Positions 1 to 10,247 of a DNA stretch of 64,000 bases are shown one piece after another (the first letter of the stretch is position 1; each line of letters opens with the position of its first letter). Source of the DNA: Bradyrhizobium sp. SZCCT0148 (GTDB lineage: Bacteria > Pseudomonadota > Alphaproteobacteria > Rhizobiales > Xanthobacteraceae); NCBI RefSeq assembly GCF_018129985.1, contig NZ_JAFCKT010000001.1, positions 806,001-870,000 on the forward strand, read 5' to 3'. Below the pieces are notes generated by a model, which worked only from the letters and a program-made list of their open reading frames with translations, had not been told where the DNA came from and made no database searches. Both the position numbers and the translations under genes were made by a program.

Positions 1-51
1 CGTGCCTTGGTCGAGGGGCGCGCGGCTTTCCCGAAGGGACGCATCATCACG

Positions 52-1608
52 ATGGCCGAACGATATCAGGACAGACGGTTACCCTCCGATGACTATGGTC
101 ACGGCGGCGCCCAGCATGGCAAGTCGGAAAGCGATCCCTTGGCCGAGCTCGCCCGCTTGATCGGGCAGACCGATCCATTTGCTGCGCAAGCGCGGCCTGG
201 CGCTCATTCGGCGACGGCGGCTGCGCCGGCGCAGAGCTATCAGGACGACGATTATCGGCAGGACGACTATCAGCAGGACTACGCTGAGCCGACCGTGCAG
301 CCGCCGGCCGGGCCGCCCTCATGGATGCGCCGCGCCAATGTGCAGCCGCCGCCGTCCCCGGAGCCCGACTATCAGGTCGCCGTCAATCCGGTTCATCCGC
401 TGCATCGCTATTCGGCCCAACCCGCTGCGCCCGAGCCTGATGGTCATCAGCCGCAGGCCTATCAGGATCACGCCTATCCGGGGCAGTCCTACCCGCAGCC
501 GGATCAAGCTTACCAGCAACAGGCCTATCAGGAGCCGCATCAGCAGCCCGATCCGGCGCGCTACGACGATGCGCTTTACGGCCGGCTGGAGGCAGGCGAA
601 CAGGACTATCAGCGCGAGCCGGCCTATCCCGACGATCCCTACGCGTATAAGAGCGACTATCCCGAAGCCGAGCTTGACGAGCCCAAGAAGCAGCGCGGCG
701 GAATGATGACCGTCGCGGCGATCCTGGCGCTGGCCGTCGTCGGCACCGGCGCTGCCTTCGCCTACAAAACCTATGTCGGTTCGCCCCGCAGCGGCGAGCC
801 GCCGATCATCAGGGCCGACAACACCCCGACCAAGATCGTGCCGGCGCCGTCCGATTCCTCTTCCAAGGTGCCGGATCGCATGGTGAGCGGCGATGGCACG
901 GAGAAGATCGTGCCGCGCGAAGAGGCGCCGGTCGACGTCAACGCCAAGGCAGGCGGCCCCCGCGTGGTCTTCCCGCCGCTGAACCAGAATGCAAACCCGC
1001 CGTCGGTGGCAAGCGTGTCGCCGTCCGCGGTGCCGCCGGCGAGCACCGGCGCGAGCGCCAGCAACGGCACGTTGCCGAACAACTCGCCGCGGCCGATCAG
1101 GACCGTCGCCGTGAAGGGTGATCAGACCGATAGCGCCACGCCGCAATCGGCCGCTGCCAGGCCCGCGGCCGCGCCGAAGCCTGTGGCTGCGCCCGTTGCA
1201 CCGGCCGCGCCGCGCAATCCGCCGACCTCGGCCAATGCCAGCGCCAATCAGCCGATGTCGCTGGCGCCGCAATCGGCCCCGGCGGCCGAACCGCCCCAGC
1301 GGATGGCTGCGACCGCCCCGACACAGATCGCGCCTGCCAGCAGCAGCGGTGGGGGCTACATCGTGCAGGTCTCCTCGCAGCAGAGCGAGGACAGCGCCGC
1401 CGCGTCGTATCGCGTGCTTCAGGGCAAGTATGGCAGCGTTCTCGGCTCGCGTTCGCCGGTCATCAAGCGCGTGGACCTCACCGACAAGGGCAAGGGCGTC
1501 GTCTACCGCGCCTTCGCCGGGCCCTATGCTTCGGCCGAGGAGGCGACGCAGGCCTGCAACAGCCTGAAGTCCGCAGGCCTGTCTGCCTGCTTCGTCCAGA
1601 GGAATTAA
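52..1608 (+). CDS. SPOR-domain membrane protein
   Basis: 518-residue single-pass inner-membrane protein predicted to bind denuded peptidoglycan glycans. Residues 1-217 are a long low-complexity cytoplasmic region rich in Gln, Tyr, Asp and Pro. A hydrophobic segment lies at about 218-240 (starting MMTVAAILALAVVG), followed by a Pro/Ala-rich periplasmic linker and a C-terminal SPOR domain at about 434-518 (starts GGGYIVQVSSQ). SPOR domains usually locate proteins to the division septum; that role here is inferred from the domain. I chose the ATG at 52; an in-frame GTG at 7 would add 15 residues. In related genomes argS commonly precedes this gene and nagZ follows, as here. Confidence 0.9.
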   Translation: MAERYQDRRLPSDDYGHGGAQHGKSESDPLAELARLIGQTDPFAAQARPGAHSATAAAPAQSYQDDDYRQDDYQQDYAEPTVQPPAGPPSWMRRANVQPPPSPEPDYQVAVNPVHPLHRYSAQPAAPEPDGHQPQAYQDHAYPGQSYPQPDQAYQQQAYQEPHQQPDPARYDDALYGRLEAGEQDYQREPAYPDDPYAYKSDYPEAELDEPKKQRGGMMTVAAILALAVVGTGAAFAYKTYVGSPRSGEPPIIRADNTPTKIVPAPSDSSSKVPDRMVSGDGTEKIVPREEAPVDVNAKAGGPRVVFPPLNQNANPPSVASVSPSAVPPASTGASASNGTLPNNSPRPIRTVAVKGDQTDSATPQSAAARPAAAPKPVAAPVAPAAPRNPPTSANASANQPMSLAPQSAPAAEPPQRMAATAPTQIAPASSSGGGYIVQVSSQQSEDSAAASYRVLQGKYGSVLGSRSPVIKRVDLTDKGKGVVYRAFAGPYASAEEATQACNSLKSAGLSACFVQRN

Positions 1609-1655
1609 CGGCCGTTTCCTTGACCCCCTCGCGGGTCAGGGTTAATCGGCCGTTA
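1606..1655 (+). repeat. Nested intercistronic palindrome between SPOR gene and nagZ
   Basis: TAACGGCCG at 1606-1614 is perfectly inverted at 1647-1655, and TGACCC/GGGTCA (1621-1626/1633-1638) form an inner stem. The outer stem starts in the upstream stop codon and ends in the first base of the nagZ ATG. No SD sequence is visible for nagZ other than within this structure, so RNA folding may couple its translation to the upstream gene (inference). Confidence 0.6.
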
Positions 1656-2683
1656 TGAGCACGCGGGCCTTCATTACCGGTGTATCCGGAACGGAACTGA
1701 CCGCCGTCGAGCGGGAGTTTATTCGCGACCACCGCCCATGGGGCTTTATCCTTTTCAAGCGCAATGTCGCCACGCCGGCTCAAGTTGCTGCATTGGTTGC
1801 GGAATTGCGGACAGCGGCCGGTGCCGCCGACGCGCCTGTCCTGATTGATCAGGAGGGCGGACGCGTGCAGCGTCTGGGTCCGCCGCACTGGCCGGTCTAT
1901 CCGCCGGGCGCCGTCTTCTCGACCCTTTACGAAACTGATTCGGCACTTGGGCTGACCGCGGCGCGCCTGTCGGCCCGCCTGATCGCCGCCGATCTTGCCG
2001 ATCTCGGCATCACCGTGGATTGCTTGCCGCTGGCCGACGTGCCGGTCGAGGGCGCCGACGCCGTCATCGGAAACAGGGCCTATGGCACCGAGCCCGGCAA
2101 GGTCGCTGCAATTGCCCGCGCGGTCACCGAGGGTCTGGAGCAGGGCGGCGTGTTGCCGGTCCTCAAGCACATCCCCGGGCATGGCCGGGCCACCGCCGAC
2201 ACCCATTTCAAGCTGCCGACGGTCGATACGCCGAGGGCTGAACTGGAACGGACCGACTTCGCCGCGTTCAAGCCGCTGTCGGACCTGCCGATGGCCATGA
2301 CTGCACATGTTGTGTTTAGCGCGGTCGACCCCGCCCATCCGGCGACGACATCTGCGACAATGATTGCTGACGTGATTCGCGGCGCAATCGGGTTCCAGGG
2401 TTTGTTAATGAGTGATGACGTGTCGATGAACGCGCTGTCGGGAAATATCGCCGAGCGGACCGGCGCCATCTTCGCGGCCGGCTGCGACATGGCGCTGCAT
2501 TGCAACGGCAACATCGGGGAGATGCGCGAGGTCGCCGGCCAGACACCTGAGCTGTCGGGCCGGGCGCTGGAGCGGGCAAACGCCGCGCTCGCCGCGCGCA
2601 AGGCTCCGCAACCGCTCGACCGGGCAGCGGCGCGCGCCGAACTGGACGCATTGATCGCACGGGCAAACACGGCATCCGCATGA
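1655..2683 (+). CDS. nagZ: Beta-N-acetylhexosaminidase NagZ
   Basis: 342-residue cytoplasmic glycoside hydrolase family 3 enzyme. It removes N-acetylglucosamine from GlcNAc-anhydroMurNAc peptides during peptidoglycan recycling. The NagZ signature KHIPGHG is at residues 171-177, with the loop His at 176 that acts as general acid/base in this family. The nucleophile motif SDDVSM begins at 253, so the nucleophile should be D254. Length matches single-domain proteobacterial NagZ. The last four bases overlap the scpA start (ATGA), so the two are translationally coupled. In bacteria with an AmpR/AmpC system NagZ products control beta-lactamase induction; nothing of that system is in this window. 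Confidence 0.97.
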   Translation: MSTRAFITGVSGTELTAVEREFIRDHRPWGFILFKRNVATPAQVAALVAELRTAAGAADAPVLIDQEGGRVQRLGPPHWPVYPPGAVFSTLYETDSALGLTAARLSARLIAADLADLGITVDCLPLADVPVEGADAVIGNRAYGTEPGKVAAIARAVTEGLEQGGVLPVLKHIPGHGRATADTHFKLPTVDTPRAELERTDFAAFKPLSDLPMAMTAHVVFSAVDPAHPATTSATMIADVIRGAIGFQGLLMSDDVSMNALSGNIAERTGAIFAAGCDMALHCNGNIGEMREVAGQTPELSGRALERANAALAARKAPQPLDRAAARAELDALIARANTASA

Positions 2684-3519
2684 CCGCAGAAATCCTATCG
2701 TTTGAAACCGGGCGGCCCGCAGAGCTTGCCGAGGGTGAGCCGGCGTTGGTGGTGGACGTCGAGGGCTATGAGGGCCCGCTCGACCTGCTGCTTGCGCTGG
2801 CGCGGCAGCAGAAGGTCGATCTCGCCAAGATCTCGATCCTGGCGCTAGCCGACCAATATCTCCACTTCATCGAGGCCGCGCGAAAGATTCGGCTCGAGCT
2901 TGCCGCCGACTATCTCGTCATGGCGGCCTGGCTCGCTTTCCTGAAGTCGCGCCTGCTGCTGCCGGAGCCGCCGAGCGCGGAAGGCCCGAGCGCCGAGCAG
3001 ATGGCGACCGCGCTCGCCAACCGCCTGCGTCGGCTGGAGGCCATCCGCGAAGCGGCCAACCGGCTGATGAACAGGCCGCAATTGCTGCGCGACATCTTCC
3101 CGCGCGGCGAGCCCGAGCGGATCGCCGAGATCAAGCATCCGAAGTACACGGCGACGCTGTACGATCTGCTCACCGCCTACGCCTCGCAGCGCCAGTCACG
3201 CGTGCTGGCGAGCGTGCATCTGGCCAAGCGCACCGTGTGGTCGCTTGCGGAAGCGCGTGCCACGCTGGAGCGCTTGGTCGGCAGCATCAGCGAGCAGGAC
3301 GATTGGGGTGTGCTCGACGACTTCCTGGTCCGGCACGTCGCCGATCCCACCCAGCGCGCGACGGTGTTCGCCTCGAGCTTCGCTGCGGCGCTGGAGCTGG
3401 TTCGCGAAGGTCAGCTGGAACTGAACCAGAAAGAGGCGTTTGCGCCGATCTATTTTCGGAAGGGGCGCCCAAAGCCGGTGCCGGACGCAGCTCCTGCGCC
3501 TGATGCGCCGGTCGCTTAA
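2680..3519 (+). CDS. scpA: Segregation and condensation protein A
   Basis: 279-residue kleisin subunit of the SMC-ScpAB condensin, which helps organise and segregate the chromosome. The N-terminal family signature YEGPLDLLL is at residues 30-38, followed by the helical region that contacts the Smc neck. The C-terminal winged-helix region ends near 255 and is followed by a short Pro/Ala tail. It overlaps nagZ by four bases and is followed 21 bases later by scpB, the usual alphaproteobacterial order. The smc gene itself is not in the window. Confidence 0.96.
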   Translation: MTAEILSFETGRPAELAEGEPALVVDVEGYEGPLDLLLALARQQKVDLAKISILALADQYLHFIEAARKIRLELAADYLVMAAWLAFLKSRLLLPEPPSAEGPSAEQMATALANRLRRLEAIREAANRLMNRPQLLRDIFPRGEPERIAEIKHPKYTATLYDLLTAYASQRQSRVLASVHLAKRTVWSLAEARATLERLVGSISEQDDWGVLDDFLVRHVADPTQRATVFASSFAAALELVREGQLELNQKEAFAPIYFRKGRPKPVPDAAPAPDAPVA

Positions 3520-3540
3520 GTGCAAGAAGGAGAAGCTACC

Positions 3541-4305
3541 ATGGCAAGCCTGGCTGAAGTGCGGGTAGAAGAGGCCGAGCCGATGGAGAACGAAACCCAG
3601 GCGCGTCCCGAGGAATTGCGGCTGCTGGAAGCGCTGCTGTTTGCTTCGAATGAGCCGCTGGACACCGCGACGCTGGCCAAGCGCATGCCCGAGGGTGTCG
3701 ATGTCAAGGCTGCGCTCGAGCAGCTGCAGGCCGACTATTCGTTGCGCGGGGTGAATCTCGTTCGTGTCGCCAACAAATGGACCTTCCGCACGGCCGGTGA
3801 TCTCGCCTGGCTGATGACACGGGAAAGCACCGAGACCCGCCGGCTGTCGCGCGCCGCGATCGAAGTGCTGGCGATCATTGCCTATCATCAGCCGGTGACG
3901 CGCGCCGAGATCGAGGAGATCCGCGGCGTCGTCACTTCGAAGGGCACGCTCGACGTGCTGCTGGAGACCGGCTGGATCAAGCCGCGCGGCCGGCGCAAGA
4001 CGCCGGGCCGTCCGCTGACCTTCGGAACCACCGAGGACTTCCTGTCGCAGTTCACCCTAGAACAGCTCGGCGATCTGCCGGGCCTCGAGGAGCTGAAGGG
4101 GACGGGCCTGCTGGATTCGCGCCTGCCGACCGGATTCAGCGTCCCGACGCCGTCGGACGACCCGCAGCTTCGTGAAGATGAGGATCCCCTGGAACCGGGC
4201 GAGGAGCTTGATCTGGCGCTGGCGCCCGCGGTCGAGCCCGAGGCTCCGGAGGAAGCGCCGGAAGGCGGTCATGAGCGCGGCGGCGAAAGCAGCGCCGAAG
4301 AGTAA
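3541..4305 (+). CDS. scpB: Segregation and condensation protein B
   Basis: 254-residue winged-helix partner of ScpA in the SMC condensin complex. Two winged-helix domains are recognisable; the family block LSRAAIEVLAIIAYHQPVTR lies near residues 104-123. The C-terminal 50 residues are a Glu/Pro-rich acidic tail beyond the usual core. I place the start at the ATG at 3541, because AAGAAGGAGAAG lies just upstream of it. A GTG at 3520, directly after the scpA stop, would add seven residues but has no better ribosome site. Confidence 0.95.
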   Translation: MASLAEVRVEEAEPMENETQARPEELRLLEALLFASNEPLDTATLAKRMPEGVDVKAALEQLQADYSLRGVNLVRVANKWTFRTAGDLAWLMTRESTETRRLSRAAIEVLAIIAYHQPVTRAEIEEIRGVVTSKGTLDVLLETGWIKPRGRRKTPGRPLTFGTTEDFLSQFTLEQLGDLPGLEELKGTGLLDSRLPTGFSVPTPSDDPQLREDEDPLEPGEELDLALAPAVEPEAPEEAPEGGHERGGESSAEE

Positions 4306-4357
4306 GGCTCCGGCGTTTCACCGGCCCTGCGACAGGTTAACACTAGCAAGATTACGT

Positions 4358-4380
4358 AGTGCCAACAGCGAATTGGCACT
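4358..4380 (+). other. Stem-loop upstream of tatA
   Basis: AGTGCCAA (4358-4365) and TTGGCACT (4373-4380) form a perfect 8-bp stem with a 7-base loop in the scpB-tatA gap. The octamer GCCTAGGT occurs at 4381-4388 and again near 4411. A TTGACA hexamer at 4397-4402 could be a -35 for tatA, but I see no matching -10. A short T-run follows at 4394-4398, so it could instead end scpB transcripts. Confidence 0.4.
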
Positions 4381-4470
4381 GCCTAGGTCCTTGTTTTTGA
4401 CACCTGCCAAGCCTAGGTTTCGGAGAAGATCGGCCGGGTCCCCGGCCATGCGCGTTTGGAGGGTTGCAGG

Positions 4471-4704
4471 ATGGGTTCACTCAGCATTTGGCACTGGATC
4501 CTGGTGATCGCAGTGGTCCTGCTGCTGTTCGGCCGCGGCAAGATTTCGGATCTGATGGGCGACGTGGCGCAGGGCATCAAGGCCTTCAAGAAGGGCATGC
4601 AGGACGACGACAAGCCTGCCGAGAAGCCCGAGCCGGCGAAGTCCATCGAGCACAACAATGCGCCGACCGCGGCGCGGTCCGACGTCGGCAGCAAGGCCGT
4701 CTGA
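4471..4704 (+). CDS. tatA: Sec-independent translocase subunit TatA
   Basis: 77-residue pore-forming subunit of the Tat system, which exports folded proteins across the inner membrane. It has a single N-terminal membrane helix (about residues 5-20), the hinge FGRGKI and then an amphipathic helix ([16 protein letters not shown]), the standard TatA plan. The tail is short and charged. The ATG at 4471 follows a GGAGG-like site; the in-frame TTG at 4456 would add five residues. It is the first gene of tatABC. Confidence 0.96.
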   Translation: MGSLSIWHWILVIAVVLLLFGRGKISDLMGDVAQGIKAFKKGMQDDDKPAEKPEPAKSIEHNNAPTAARSDVGSKAV

Positions 4705-4792
4705 GCCGGAAAGCACGCGAGACGCGGGGTGCGGCCCGATCCTGCGCGCAAGGGATTGGGCCGGCTGCGGCTTCGCGTGAACGGAAGACCTC

Positions 4793-5296
4793 ATGTTCGA
4801 CATCGGGTGGAGTGAACTGGTCCTGATCGGGGTCGTGGCCCTGATCGCCATTGGCCCGAAAGAGCTACCGGGCGTGCTGCGCATGGTCGGCCAGTGGATG
4901 GGCAAGGCCCGCAAGATGGCCGCCGAATTCCAGGGCCAATTCCAGGAAGCGATGCGCGAGGCCGAAATGGCCGACCTCAAGAAGAGCTTCGACGAGGTCA
5001 AGGAAGCCGCGACCGGCTTCACCAGCAACAATCCGCTGACCTCGCTCCAGAAGGACGTCAGCGACGCGCTGCGCGTCGATGCGCTGGACAAGCCGGCCGA
5101 GACGCCTGCGACTGCAGCTATCGAGCCGCCGACGACGCCCACCACCCCGGAAGCGCCGACGCCCGCGACCTTCATGGAAGCCGAGGCGCATGCGGCTGCC
5201 AACGAGCCGCTCGTGATCACCCGGGAGGTCGAGCAGGCAGCAGTCGCGCAGGACACCGCGCCATCCGAAGCGATCAAGGACGCCAAAGCGTCATGA
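4793..5296 (+). CDS. tatB: Sec-independent translocase subunit TatB
   Basis: 167-residue TatB, which with TatC forms the receptor for twin-arginine signal peptides. The N-terminal helix [20 protein letters not shown] carries the conserved Glu at position 8, followed by [10 protein letters not shown] and a long amphipathic helix. The C-terminal 80 residues are a Pro/Thr/Ala-rich tail of low conservation. The stop codon overlaps the tatC start (ATGA at 5293-5296). Confidence 0.96.
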   Translation: MFDIGWSELVLIGVVALIAIGPKELPGVLRMVGQWMGKARKMAAEFQGQFQEAMREAEMADLKKSFDEVKEAATGFTSNNPLTSLQKDVSDALRVDALDKPAETPATAAIEPPTTPTTPEAPTPATFMEAEAHAAANEPLVITREVEQAAVAQDTAPSEAIKDAKAS

Positions 5297-6105
5297 CCGA
5301 CGCCGATATCGAGGCCAGCAAAGCCCCGCTGATGGACCATCTGATCGAGCTGCGTTCGCGGCTGATCAAGGCGCTGCTCGGCTTCGGCATTGCGTTCATC
5401 TTCTGCTTCTTCTTCGCCAAGCAGATCTACAACGTGCTGGTCTGGCCGTTCGTGTGGGTCGCGGGTCCGGAGAATTCCAAGTTCATCTACACGGCGCTCC
5501 TGGAATATTTCATCACCCAGCTCAAGCTCGCGCTGTTCGGCGCCGGCTTCATCTCTTTCCCGGTCATTGCGACGCAGATCTACGGATTCGTGGCGCCGGG
5601 CCTTTACAAGCACGAGAAGCAGGCCTTCCTGCCGTATCTGGTCGCGACTCCCTTCTTCTTCGTGCTCGGCTCGGCACTGGTCTACTTCGTCGTGCTGCCG
5701 ATGCTGGTGCGGTTTTCGCTCGGCATGCAGCAGGCCGGCAGCGACGAGACCGCGCAGATCCAGCTCTTGCCCAAGGTCGGCGAATATCTGTCGCTGATGA
5801 TGTCGCTGATCTTCGCCTTCGGCATCGCCTTCCAGCTCCCGGTGATCCTGACCCTGCTCGGCCGCATCGGCATCGTCACCTCGAAGATGCTGCGCGAGAA
5901 GCGACGCTATTTCATCGTCATCGCCTTCGTCATCGCGGCCGTGCTGACGCCTCCGGACGTGCTCAGCCAGTGCTCGCTCGCGTTCCCCTTGCTGCTGCTC
6001 TACGAGGGCTCGATCATCGCGGTGGGGATGGTTGAGAAGAAGATGGCGGCGACACAGGGCTCGACCGGTACGGACGTGTCGACGCCGGCCAATCCGGCGG
6101 AGTAG
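5293..6105 (+). CDS. tatC: Sec-independent translocase subunit TatC
   Basis: 270-residue polytopic inner-membrane protein, the core of the Tat receptor. It begins with the conserved [11 protein letters not shown] block, has six predicted membrane helices, and keeps the family motifs [11 protein letters not shown] and [10 protein letters not shown] started it at the ATG overlapping the tatB stop; the open frame extends far upstream in the tatB region but that part is a shadow. It ends the tat operon and is followed by an intergenic palindrome. Confidence 0.97.
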   Translation: MTDADIEASKAPLMDHLIELRSRLIKALLGFGIAFIFCFFFAKQIYNVLVWPFVWVAGPENSKFIYTALLEYFITQLKLALFGAGFISFPVIATQIYGFVAPGLYKHEKQAFLPYLVATPFFFVLGSALVYFVVLPMLVRFSLGMQQAGSDETAQIQLLPKVGEYLSLMMSLIFAFGIAFQLPVILTLLGRIGIVTSKMLREKRRYFIVIAFVIAAVLTPPDVLSQCSLAFPLLLLYEGSIIAVGMVEKKMAATQGSTGTDVSTPANPAE

Positions 6106-6146
6106 GGCGCTTCAGCTCTATCATCGCCCTGTTCAGCCAAGGATTC

Positions 6147-7574
<1,428 letters not shown>

Positions 7575-7650
7575 CGCTGTAAACCATTGGTTGCGTGGAT
7601 CAGGCGGCCGGCTATCCTGCCGGCCTCCGGACAACGCGAACCCACCGTTC

Positions 7651-8013
7651 ATGGCCTTGCACCGCGATATCTTCTGGGTTGGCCGACAATGGGCGGTGAC
7701 GGGGGCCGGAATCCAGGCCGTCGATCAGCGCCTGCGCGGCGTGCTCGACATCGAGATTGTGCGGCTCTGGGACGCCGATTTCGTGCAGAGCCGGCGGGCC
7801 AAGCCCGGTGTCAATGCTGCCGACTTCGACAAGGCGCTGACGGTGGCCCGCGAACGCTTTCCGCGAGAGCCGGAGCCGGACGCGCTCGTTGCGGAATTGG
7901 AGGCGCTCGGCGTGATCGAGGCGCCGATCGTCAGTCCGGCGGTGCCGGCGATGACGCTGCATGCGGAAGGCCGGCTGGCGCGCTTCCTGCCGCAATGGCG
8001 CATCCGACGCTAA
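7651..8013 (+). CDS. Conserved hypothetical protein
   Basis: 120-residue protein I do not recognise by function. The start at 7651 gives MALHRDIFWVGRQWAVTGAG; the frame is open 60 bases further up but the upstream part looks non-coding. It is predicted soluble with no signal peptide, no Cys and no catalytic motif, and has an alpha/beta look. It lies between serS and surE on the same strand, a position where small uncharacterised proteins are common in related genomes. Confidence 0.6.
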   Translation: MALHRDIFWVGRQWAVTGAGIQAVDQRLRGVLDIEIVRLWDADFVQSRRAKPGVNAADFDKALTVARERFPREPEPDALVAELEALGVIEAPIVSPAVPAMTLHAEGRLARFLPQWRIRR

Positions 8014-8115
8014 CTCATGGGTTCAGGCCGGTCCCCCGGATCAGCCGGTTTGCCTGATCGGCCGCAGCCCTATAAGACGGCTCAAACCCGCTTTTTTTTG
8101 GAATCGGCCCTTCGC

Positions 8116-8883
8116 ATGCGCATTCTCTGCACCAATGACGACGGCATTCACGCCCCCGGCCTCAAAGTGGTCGAGGAGATCGCGCGCGCGCTGTCCGACG
8201 ACGTTTGGGTGGTGGCGCCCGAACTCGACCAGTCCGGCGTGTCGCATTCGCTGTCGCTGAACGATCCCTTGCGCCTGCGCGAAGTCGGGCCGCGGCACTT
8301 CGCCGTGCGCGGCACACCGACCGACTGCGTCATCATGGGCGCGCGCCATATCCTCGGGACCAAGCTGCCCGATATCGTGCTGTCCGGTGTCAACAAGGGC
8401 CGCAACGTCGCCGAGGACGTGGTTTATTCCGGCACCATCGCGGGCGCGCTGGAGGGCACCATCCTGGGGTTGCCGTCATTCGCGCTGTCTCAGGAGTTCA
8501 GCGTCGAGACCCGCGAGCGCCCGCCATGGGACACTGCGCGCAAATTCGGGCCCGACATCCTGCGCAAGGTGATCGCCGCAGGCATTCCGAAGGACACCGT
8601 CATCAACGTCAACTTCCCCTCCTGTGCACCGGAGGACGTGCTCGGCATCCGCGTCACGCGCCAGGGCAAGCGCAATCTCGGCTTCTTGCGCATCGACGAG
8701 CGCAAGGACGGCCGCAACAATCCGTATTTCTGGATCGGGTTCGAGCGCTCCGCGATGCTGGACACGCCAGCCGACGGCACTGATTTGGCGGCGCTGCGCG
8801 AGCGCTATGTCTCGGTCACGCCGCTCCGGCTCGACCGCACCAACGAAGCGTTTTCGGAAGAGCTCCGCGCGACGCTGAAATAG
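8116..8883 (+). CDS. surE: 5'/3'-nucleotidase SurE
   Basis: 255-residue metal-dependent nucleoside monophosphate phosphatase. The N-terminus MRILCTNDDGIHAPG carries the metal-binding Asp pair (D8, D9), and SGVNKGRN is the second metal and substrate loop. I use the ATG at 8116; the frame is open to 8017 but the extra 33 residues have no SurE match. The surE-pcm-nlpD order seen here (with one opposite-strand gene between surE and pcm) is shared with enterobacteria, where rpoS follows; rpoS is absent here. Confidence 0.96.
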   Translation: MRILCTNDDGIHAPGLKVVEEIARALSDDVWVVAPELDQSGVSHSLSLNDPLRLREVGPRHFAVRGTPTDCVIMGARHILGTKLPDIVLSGVNKGRNVAEDVVYSGTIAGALEGTILGLPSFALSQEFSVETRERPPWDTARKFGPDILRKVIAAGIPKDTVINVNFPSCAPEDVLGIRVTRQGKRNLGFLRIDERKDGRNNPYFWIGFERSAMLDTPADGTDLAALRERYVSVTPLRLDRTNEAFSEELRATLK

Positions 8884-8886
8884 CGC

Positions 8887-9258
8887 CTAGCCGCCGCGAA
8901 GGGCGGCTTCGATGGTCTTGCTGAGCGCGTCGAGCTGGAACGGCTTCTGGAGCGCCGGCCGGTCGCGGTACTGCTCGGGCAGCCCGGAGGAACCATAGCC
9001 GGTGGCGAAGATGAACGGACAGCCTTTCGCCTTGATCACGTCGGCGACCGGCGAGATCACCTTGCCGTTGACGTTGACGTCGAGAATGGCGATGTCGAAT
9101 TCGGTCGCCTGGGCGAGACGCATGGCCTCGGGGATGTCGCCCGCCTCAGCTGCGACCTTGTAGCCGAGCTCTTCGAGCATGTCCGCGACCATCATCCTGA
9201 TCATCACCTCGTCTTCGACGAGGAATACAGAGCGGCCTGAAAGCCCTGTCGCGGTCAT
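8887..9258 (-). CDS. Single-domain response regulator
   Basis: 123-residue stand-alone CheY-like receiver. The acidic pocket is E15/D16, the phospho-acceptor D60 (in IAILDVNV), the switch Thr is T86 (FATGYG), and the conserved Lys is K105 (QKPF). There is no output domain, so it must act by protein contact or as a phosphorelay intermediate. It is convergent with surE, with only three bases between the stops. The FATGYG and QKPF motifs are typical of receivers paired with HWE-type histidine kinases in alphaproteobacteria; no kinase is nearby. Confidence 0.92.
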   Translation of the reverse strand: MTATGLSGRSVFLVEDEVMIRMMVADMLEELGYKVAAEAGDIPEAMRLAQATEFDIAILDVNVNGKVISPVADVIKAKGCPFIFATGYGSSGLPEQYRDRPALQKPFQLDALSKTIEAALRGG

Positions 9259-9487
9259 TCGTTGAGTCCCTTGCCCATTGCCAAAAACGTTCGCAGATTA
9301 CACGAATTGACGCAATGCGCGTTTCGACGATCGAATACCTGAAAATGGTCATGGCGGCTCGCCCGTGGCAAGCCAATTTGTGGTCAAATGCTTCAGGCCA
9401 AGGATATCATAGGTTCCTGAGCAGGAACACGATTCTTGTATCCGGGTTGAACGTCCACCGGACCCGGCAAGACGGCACAAGCAGGCA

Positions 9488-10138
9488 ATGACCTCCGATC
9501 AGCATCCGCCGGAAAAAATGATGTTTCAGCTCACGCTGAGGCGTCGGGGCATCAGCGACCAGGCGGTGCTGCGAACCATGGAGGCGGTGCCGCGCGAGCT
9601 TTTCGTCGACGTGGCCAATCGCGACGGCGCTTATCGGGACAGCGCGCTGCCGATCGCCTGCGGGCAGACCATCAGCCAGCCCTTCGTCGTGGCTTACATG
9701 ACCGAGCAGCTCCAGCTCCAGAAGCAGCATCGCGTGCTGGAGATCGGGACAGGTTCCGGCTATCAGGCCGCCGTGCTGTCGCGGCTCGCCGGCCAGGTCC
9801 TGACGGTCGAGCGCTATCGCAAGCTTGCCGACACGGCACGCGCCAGGCTCGAAAAGCTCGAATGCCACAATGTCGAGGTGATGCTCGGCGACGGTCTCAA
9901 TCTACCGCCCAATATCGGCCCGTTCGACCGCATCATCGTCACCGCCGCGTTAGAGCAGATGCCTGAGAATCTGGTGGATCGGCTCGAGGTCGGCGGCATC
10001 CTGATTGCGCCGGTCGGCCCGCATCAGGGCGTGCAGACGCTGATCCGCCTGACTCGCACCGCAGCCGGGATCGAGCGCAAGGAACTCGTCGATGTCCGCT
10101 TCGTGCCGGCGCTGCCCGGTGTGGCGCGCGAGCTTTAG
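9488..10138 (+). CDS. pcm: Protein-L-isoaspartate O-methyltransferase
   Basis: 216-residue SAM-dependent methyltransferase that starts repair of isoaspartyl residues in damaged proteins. It has the family's SAM-binding loop [11 protein letters not shown] near residue 85, the YRDSALPI block and the GGQ-equivalent CGQTISQP that precedes the fold. Length is normal. The 230 bases upstream separate it from the divergent response-regulator gene; I see no clear promoter hexamers there. Confidence 0.95.
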   Translation: MTSDQHPPEKMMFQLTLRRRGISDQAVLRTMEAVPRELFVDVANRDGAYRDSALPIACGQTISQPFVVAYMTEQLQLQKQHRVLEIGTGSGYQAAVLSRLAGQVLTVERYRKLADTARARLEKLECHNVEVMLGDGLNLPPNIGPFDRIIVTAALEQMPENLVDRLEVGGILIAPVGPHQGVQTLIRLTRTAAGIERKELVDVRFVPALPGVAREL

Positions 10139-10247
10139 ATTTCCGGATCGGCTGTGCCGCCAACATCTTATTGGGAGGGTTAAGCCGTTATTTACTCGGC
10201 GCGTGTTTACTTAAAACACCAGTTCTGTTGCGTACGAGTGAGTAACC

